The notes under the pieces: generated by a model
What the model was told of the DNA's origin: nothing
Database searches by the model: none
What the model saw: the letters and a program-made list of their open reading frames with translations, nothing else
Source: JBCCGI01 sp039029355
Lineage (GTDB): Bacteria; Planctomycetota; UBA1135; GCA-002686595
Length of the DNA: 64,000 nt
Direction: 5' to 3'
NCBI GenBank assembly: GCA_039029355.1
Contig: JBCCGI010000004.1
Coordinates: 1 to 64,000 of the forward strand
Made by a program: the position numbers and the translations under genes
Shown: piece by piece, positions 59,336 through 64,000 of the stretch
Position numbering within the stretch: the stretch's first letter is position 1
How the letters are laid out: each line of letters begins with the position of its first letter

Positions 59336-61096
59336 TCACCCGATCGCGCTTTTTGTGCTGGGCAAGACCAGGAAGGGTCCGAGCACGAGGGCGTCGAGGC
59401 CGGTGTGAAGAAACGTCTCGATCGCGTCCGAGGGCGTGCAGACGATGGGCTCGTCCGCGTCGTTGAACGAGGTGTTAAGGAGCACGGGGACGCCGGCCTC
59501 GCGCTCGAAGGCCGTGAGCAGGCTGTGGAGGAGGCCGTCCGCGCTGCGCCGCAGCGTCTGCACGCGGCAGGTCCCGTCGTGGACGACCGCCGGGATCACC
59601 GTGCGCGCGGCCTCGCGGACCGGGACGACGAACTGCATGTAGGGCGACTCGCCTTCGACGTCGAAGAGCTCGGCCGCGCGCTCGGCCGGAACGACCCCGG
59701 CGAAGGGGCGAAAGCCCTCGCGGTGCTTGATGCGCGCGTTGACACGATCGCGCATCGCTTCGCGCCGGGGGCTCGCGAGGATGCTGCGGTGGCCGAGGGC
59801 GCGCGGGCCGTACTCCATCCGCCCCTGGAACCAGCCCAGGATGCGGTCCCGCGCCAGGAGGTCCGCGGCGCGGTCGACGAGGTCGCGCGGGCGGGTCCAG
59901 GCAACGTCCGCGGCGCGCGCCTGCAGCGCGGCCAGCATCTCGCCCTCGTCCGCCCCGGGCCCGAGGTAGGGCGTGAAGCCGACGTCGTCGCGAGGGGCTC
60001 CGGAGCGCTGGTAGTAGACGTGCAGCGCCGCTCCGAGGGCTCCGCCGTGATCGCCGGGCGCGGGCGGGACCCAGACGCGCTCGAAGCGCCCGCTGCGCCG
60101 GATCTTCCCGTTGAGCACCGAGTTGAGCGCGACGCCCCCCGCGAGGCAGAGATCCGGCGCGTCGGTCGCGGCGCGCAGCCGGTCGAGCAGGTGGAACGCC
60201 ACGCGCTCGGTCGCGTCCTGCAGCCCGGCGGCCAGATCGAAGTGCACCTGCGTCAGCTCCTCACCAGCGCGCCGCGCCGGCACGCCGAACGCGTCCGCGA
60301 GCACCCGCTCGCACGCCCCCGGCCGGAAGACCAGCGCGGTCTGCGGCGTGCGGTAGAGCCCACCGGGAAGGATCTGCACGAGCTCTCCGAACGCATCGCG
60401 GAAGCGCGCCGCGTCGCCGCGCGCCGCCATCGCCATGACCTTGTACTCGTCCCACCCCGCGCGCATGCCGAGGAAGTCGGTGACCATGCCGTAGAGGATC
60501 CCGATCGAATCCGGCGACCGAACGGACGCGAGGCGCGTGTACTCGACCCCTTCCCAGAGGCCGAGCGATGCGCTCTCGGCCTCGCCCTGGCCGTCGATCG
60601 TCAGCACGGCAGCGCGCTCGAAGGGCGACGGCAGGAAGGCCGCCGATGCGTGGCCCATGTGGTGCACCACGCCCTGGCAAGGCGGAAGCGGCTCGCCGAC
60701 CGCACGCGCGAAGCGACGCGCGACCCGCCTAGGCAGCATCAGGTCGCGCACGACGCGCACGCCGGTGGCCGCAAGCGCGAGCGCGTGGCGCGGCGGCACG
60801 CGCGGTGCATGGTGCAGGCACATGTCCAAGTACTGCCGGAAAGAGACGCTCCACGTGTACGCGAGGTGGTCGACGTCGCCGAGCTGTATCCCCGCCTCCG
60901 CGAGCGCCGCGCGGAGCGCCAGCACCGGAAGGCGCGAGGTGTGCTTCTCGCGCGAGAAGCGCTCCTCCTCGGCCGCGAAGGCGACCTTGCCGTCGATCAC
61001 GAGCGCGACCGACGAGTCGTGACCAACGAACCGCAGCCCGTACTCGCGGGCATAGAAGTCGCCGTTTTCGATGCCGGAAAAGCCCAGGACGATCAT
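59336..61096 (-). CDS. NodU/CmcH-family carbamoyltransferase
   Basis: The protein has 586 residues, the normal length for the family. The N-terminal Kae1-like domain begins MIVLGFSG and has GHDSSVALVIDGKVAFAAEEE and RFSREKH (residues 25-52), plus VHHMGHASAAFLPSPF with the catalytic His pair. The C-terminal YrdC-independent domain has EYGPRALGHRSILASPR and FNDADEPIVCTP. Family members transfer carbamoyl from carbamoyl phosphate, via carbamoyl-adenylate, to hydroxyl groups of natural products or sugars (nodulation factor, cephamycin, tobramycin). The acceptor here is unknown. It is transcribed away from paralogue B and upstream of paralogue A, so a role in modifying a surface glycan or the propeller proteins themselves is possible but unproven. 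Confidence 0.94.
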   Translation of the reverse strand: MIVLGFSGIENGDFYAREYGLRFVGHDSSVALVIDGKVAFAAEEERFSREKHTSRLPVLALRAALAEAGIQLGDVDHLAYTWSVSFRQYLDMCLHHAPRVPPRHALALAATGVRVVRDLMLPRRVARRFARAVGEPLPPCQGVVHHMGHASAAFLPSPFERAAVLTIDGQGEAESASLGLWEGVEYTRLASVRSPDSIGILYGMVTDFLGMRAGWDEYKVMAMAARGDAARFRDAFGELVQILPGGLYRTPQTALVFRPGACERVLADAFGVPARRAGEELTQVHFDLAAGLQDATERVAFHLLDRLRAATDAPDLCLAGGVALNSVLNGKIRRSGRFERVWVPPAPGDHGGALGAALHVYYQRSGAPRDDVGFTPYLGPGADEGEMLAALQARAADVAWTRPRDLVDRAADLLARDRILGWFQGRMEYGPRALGHRSILASPRREAMRDRVNARIKHREGFRPFAGVVPAERAAELFDVEGESPYMQFVVPVREAARTVIPAVVHDGTCRVQTLRRSADGLLHSLLTAFEREAGVPVLLNTSFNDADEPIVCTPSDAIETFLHTGLDALVLGPFLVLPSTKSAIG

Positions 61097-61211
61097 GCAT
61101 CACCCACGGTAGAGACGGCCCTCGACGGCGCCTTCGGCCGAGCTGAAAAAAAGTGCGAGCGACGCAGAACCGCAGCGTGCATTCGGACACCAAGGCCTAG
61201 GTGTTGCCGGT

Positions 61212-61240
61212 CGGTTCGCATTCCGGTTCGCGGGCGGTTC
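61212..61240. repeat. Three phased CGGTTC direct repeats
   Basis: CGGTTC occurs at 61212, 61224 and 61235, spaced 12 and 11 bases, about one helical turn, in the 240-base divergent gap between the carbamoyltransferase and paralogue B. The pattern resembles a cooperative regulator binding array. Confidence 0.35.
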
Positions 61241-61291
61241 TCGCTCACCCGGTGGTCGAAATCGCACCCCGCTGCGCTCGGCCGGCACGGA

Positions 61292-61297
61292 TACAAT
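61292..61297 (+). promoter_or_regulatory. Possible -10 element for paralogue B
   Basis: TACAAT on the plus strand, 39 bases upstream of the ATG at 61337. No good -35 is seen at 16-18 bases; the CGGTTC repeats end about 50 bases upstream, suggesting activator-dependent use. Confidence 0.3.
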
Positions 61298-61336
61298 CGA
61301 GGCTTAGCCGCTTCCCCCTCGCCCACGTACCTCTTC

Positions 61337-63022
61337 ATGACTGCACGCTTTCTGACCGGGCTGGCGCTCATCGCGCTCGGCTCGCCCGTCGTCGCACAGG
61401 ACCTCGTCGACGGCCTCTACTCCTGGTTTCCCTACTCCAACGACGTCGCCGCCGCAGGCCCGCCCGAGTCGATGCACGTCGGGCGCTTGACCGGCGACAT
61501 GATTCCGGACGTCGTCTTCCTCGCCGCGGGCCGCCCGTACCTCGCGTACGGCCCGTCGGTCTATCGCACCACGATCGCCATCGACGGTCCCACCGGGATG
61601 CTCAGCGACGTCGGCGTGCTCCCGGGCGGCGGCTTCGACTGCAACGACGCCTTCGTCAGCGTCTCGCCCGAGGGGCTGCACCTGTGGCGAATCCTGCCCG
61701 GCACGGTGAGCTGGGACTGCACTCTCGTCGACGGTAACGAGTGGGCGGGAGCCACGCGCCTGAAGGTCGTCGACACCGACCTGGACGGCTCGCCGAACAT
61801 CGTCGGCCTCGCCGCCGACGGCCACACGCTGCTCGACGCCGAGGACGAGGGCGCGGGCTGGACGACGACCACGCTCTACGAGGCGGGCGTCCCGATCGAG
61901 CACTACGAGCTGCTCGACTGGGCCTCCGGCGAGGGCCTGGACGGACTCGAGCTGGCCGTCGCCGACGCCGAGGGGCTGCTGAGCGTCTACCCGCGCGGCG
62001 GTGGCGAGTCGATCTACTCCTACACCGTCGGCGCCCGGAGCCTCGACCTGGCCGTCATCGACCGCGTCGACGACCCGCACCAGCGCGTCGCGTGGATCTC
62101 GCTGCTGGGCGAGACGCACTACCTGTCCGTGCACGGCGCGGGTGGCGACGAAGGCATGCTGTCGCTCGGCATCCTGTCGTGCTTCGAGCTGACCGCCGGC
62201 GACGCCGACCTCGACGGCGACTCGGACCTCCTGATCTCGCACCGCTACAGCACCGATCAGGTCCTGCTGGCGAACTTCTCGGATGTGCTGCCCGGGGGCG
62301 CGACGTTCTCGTACGCCGGGGTCATCCTGGTGCGCGTGGCGGCGCCGGGGACCGACATGAGCCAGCAGATGAGCGCCGGCGCGGCCGGCGACCTCGACGG
62401 CGACGGTGACGACGACCTGTTCCTGCCGATCGTGGCGAGCCAGGAGTACCTGCTGCTGCTCAACTGGGCCAAGTCGGAGACCGCGCAGCGCGTCTATCCC
62501 GGCGGCGAGGACTCGCTGCTCGAGACCGACCCGCTCGAGGGCGACTTCAACCTGACGTTCTCGCTGAAGTCTCCCAGCCCGCCGCCCCAGGCCAACGCGG
62601 TCGAGCTCACGGTGTGGCACCAGCCCGAGGAAGCGCCCTACACGCTCGAGTGGGTCGGGAGCTACGAGCTCCCGATGGTCAACGGCGCGCCGCCGGAGCA
62701 GACGACGGTCAACATCCCGATCCTGCAGACGCCGAACAAGGACGCCTTCCACCTGATCATGCGCATGGTCTACGTCGAGGACGGGCAGGTGAAGGAGGGC
62801 TTCCCGGTCTCGATCTCGACCTTCGTCGCCGACAACGCCGAGGCCGCTAGCCTCGAGAACGAGTACCAGATCCTGAAGCAGGACCTCGACCAGTTCGAGG
62901 GCGTCGCGGCCGGCATGACCTTCAAGCCCACGGGCGTCCAGGTCGGCGGCATCGTGCCGCGCGTCGACCCGAACCTGTTCGACCCGACGCAGTGGCCGAA
63001 CCCGCCCGCGAGCCAGAGCTAG
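61337..63022 (+). CDS. Secreted FG-GAP/VCBS-like protein (paralogue B)
   Basis: The protein has 561 residues. A signal peptide (1-20, LTGLALIALGSPVVAQ) starts at this ATG; a far longer open frame upstream (to 59300) lies antiparallel over the carbamoyltransferase gene and is a shadow. FG-GAP loops are visible as VGRLTGDMIPDVVFL, VDTDLDGSPNIVGL, AGDADLDGDSDLLI and AGDLDGDGDDDLFL. The C-terminal ~130 residues (VELTVWHQPEEAPYTLEW…FHLIMRMVYVEDGQV) correspond to the C-terminal region of paralogue A. The stop shares CTAG with the stop of the convergent CHAT gene. Together with paralogue A it flanks the carbamoyltransferase. Confidence 0.84.
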   Translation: MTARFLTGLALIALGSPVVAQDLVDGLYSWFPYSNDVAAAGPPESMHVGRLTGDMIPDVVFLAAGRPYLAYGPSVYRTTIAIDGPTGMLSDVGVLPGGGFDCNDAFVSVSPEGLHLWRILPGTVSWDCTLVDGNEWAGATRLKVVDTDLDGSPNIVGLAADGHTLLDAEDEGAGWTTTTLYEAGVPIEHYELLDWASGEGLDGLELAVADAEGLLSVYPRGGGESIYSYTVGARSLDLAVIDRVDDPHQRVAWISLLGETHYLSVHGAGGDEGMLSLGILSCFELTAGDADLDGDSDLLISHRYSTDQVLLANFSDVLPGGATFSYAGVILVRVAAPGTDMSQQMSAGAAGDLDGDGDDDLFLPIVASQEYLLLLNWAKSETAQRVYPGGEDSLLETDPLEGDFNLTFSLKSPSPPPQANAVELTVWHQPEEAPYTLEWVGSYELPMVNGAPPEQTTVNIPILQTPNKDAFHLIMRMVYVEDGQVKEGFPVSISTFVADNAEAASLENEYQILKQDLDQFEGVAAGMTFKPTGVQVGGIVPRVDPNLFDPTQWPNPPASQS

Positions 63023-64000
63023 CGGAGGCCGACGGCGCGCAGCAGCGCGTAGTAGTGAGGATGCGCGAAGCGCGCGTCGTCCGTGAGGGCGGCGCGCGCT
63101 TGCCGTAGCGCCTCCGACGGCGAGGCGCCGCCCGCGAGCGCCGCGTAGAGGTGCTCGGACAGCGCCACGCTCGCCGCGTAGTCCTGCCCCGCGTGGGAGA
63201 GCAGCACCGTGTCCGCGCCGGCCCAGAGGAAGGCCCCGCCGAGGTGCGCGATGCCGTCGTCGCCAAGCCGCAGCGGCCCGCGCGCCGAGCCGCACGACGA
63301 CAGGAAGACCAACGGCGGAACCGCGAGCGCCTCGACGTCGTCGCACGTGAGCAGCCCCGAAGCCGCGCCCACGCCGGAGAGGACCAGCGCCGCCGGTCGC
63401 TCGCGCTCGGGCGCGTACACGCCGTGGCACAACAGGTGGAGCACCTCCGGCGCCTCGGCGAGCGCCGCGCGCAGCTCGTCGGCCACCGCATCGGTGCCGC
63501 TCAGCAGGCTCAAGCGGTCGCCCAGCGCGTCCTCAAGCACCTCGGCGTCCGACTCGTCGAAGGGCAGGTCCACGAGGCCGCCGAACGACGCCCGATCGAC
63601 CGCGGCGTGCTCGGGCGCCGCGACGAGCAGCACGCCGTCGCGCGCGGCCGCCTCGCGCGCCCGTGCCGCGAGCGCGAGGCCAACGGCCACCGAGGGCAGG
63701 TGCGTCAGGGCGCGCTCCGCGCCCAGGAGCCCGAGGCCCGGCACCGGCAGCGCCTCGATCGGCAGCGGGCCTTCGAGGTCCATCGAGACCAGGAGCACCT
63801 CGGACCACCCCTTCAGCTTCGCCCGCACCGACTCCGGCAGGAGCTCATCCGCCAGCCGCTCGCCGGCGCGCTGGGCGCGCGCGAGGTCGTCGGGGTGGAT
63901 GGCGCGTCCCTCGCGGCGCGGCGCGGTCAGGAGGCTGCGCAGCAGCGGCTTCTGGGCGTCGCGCAGCGCCTCGAAGCTGGCGAGCTCCTCGACGAAGAAG
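63019..64000 (-). CDS. CHAT-domain protein (copy 3), 5' part cut by the window edge
   Basis: At least 327 codons are in the window and the frame remains open to the right edge, so the N-terminus is missing. The CHAT domain is complete in the visible part: His in LHLLCHGVYAP and Cys in LSSCGSARGPLRLGDDG, with GAFLWAGADTVLLSHAG after it. The Cys-x-S/T-x-R-A-x-L-R-x-GDDG pattern matches copy 2 (CGTGRARLRRGDDG) closely and differs from copy 1 (SGCDTA), so copies 2 and 3 are closer paralogues. The visible part has no C-terminal membrane segment. What lies upstream (sigma factor, TPR region) is outside the window. Convergent with paralogue B, sharing CTAG. Confidence 0.85.
   Translation of the reverse strand, partial: FFVEELASFEALRDAQKPLLRSLLTAPRREGRAIHPDDLARAQRAGERLADELLPESVRAKLKGWSEVLLVSMDLEGPLPIEALPVPGLGLLGAERALTHLPSVAVGLALAARAREAAARDGVLLVAAPEHAAVDRASFGGLVDLPFDESDAEVLEDALGDRLSLLSGTDAVADELRAALAEAPEVLHLLCHGVYAPERERPAALVLSGVGAASGLLTCDDVEALAVPPLVFLSSCGSARGPLRLGDDGIAHLGGAFLWAGADTVLLSHAGQDYAASVALSEHLYAALAGGASPSEALRQARAALTDDARFAHPHYYALLRAVGLR

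Noticed and set aside
59300..63022. A 1240-codon open frame ending with paralogue B
   Set aside because: Its first 679 codons lie antiparallel to the carbamoyltransferase gene and read as Arg-rich shadow. A signal peptide starts at ATG 61337.
1..64000. tRNA, rRNA, insertion sequences, integrases, phage genes
   Set aside because: I looked for T-loop-like sequences, transposase and integrase motifs in the gaps and frames and found none.

Overview
The window is GC-rich bacterial DNA, densely packed, with 45 protein-coding genes and no rRNA, tRNA, transposase, integrase or CRISPR array that I can see. The gene repertoire points to Planctomycetota: a cytochrome-type DUF1549/DUF1553 protein paired with a Tat-exported DUF1501 protein, a sulfatase-fold lipoprotein, a Ser/Thr kinase fused to a formylglycine-generating-enzyme-like domain, large secreted FG-GAP/VCBS propellers, ECF sigma factors and several CHAT-domain proteins. 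The assignment is an inference from families, not from a marker gene. Many neighbouring genes overlap by four bases (GTGA or ATGA), so translational coupling is common here.

Region by region. 103-5612: two TPR-tailed GT-C-like membrane proteins flank an alkaline-phosphatase-superfamily lipoprotein, followed by an alkyltransferase-like DNA repair protein. 5635-11889: a kinase/FGE-like fusion divergent from a coiled-coil protein, then a 14-repeat FG-GAP protein. 12003-16991: the PSD1/DUF1501 pair. 16988-23721 and 26194-30112: a sugar ABC importer (minus strand, with a TTGACA promoter) facing a lactonase, an SDR dehydrogenase, a UxaA-family dehydratase, a zinc dehydrogenase and an FAH-family hydrolase. 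Together these suggest a non-phosphorylative route for a deoxysugar such as L-fucose. The cluster is interrupted by a possible PD-(D/E)XK-like protein and a methyltransferase. 30128-38768: a MoxR/DUF58/TgpA-like operon, a MORN-repeat protein and an ABC-2 exporter.

39267-64000 is the accessory-looking half. It holds an ECF sigma / small adaptor / TPR-CHAT protease / subtilisin operon (39637-45102) and a second ECF sigma / single-pass membrane protein / exported CHAT protein operon (53947-57679). A third CHAT gene is cut by the right edge. Between the ECF operons lie a run of unknown exported proteins and a compact MNIO (DUF692) RiPP-type cluster. That cluster has a signal-bearing precursor with 12 cysteines in four CxGxNxCKGxGGC repeats, then the DUF692 enzyme, then a DUF2063 partner, with a strong hairpin between precursor and enzyme. 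It resembles the bufferin copper-binding peptides.

The best candidates for follow-up are the MNIO cluster with its four-repeat precursor, and the twin ECF-CHAT loci, where a sigma factor, a protease-like effector and (in one) a subtilisin are co-transcribed. Further right, a NodU/CmcH carbamoyltransferase sits between two paralogous secreted propeller proteins.
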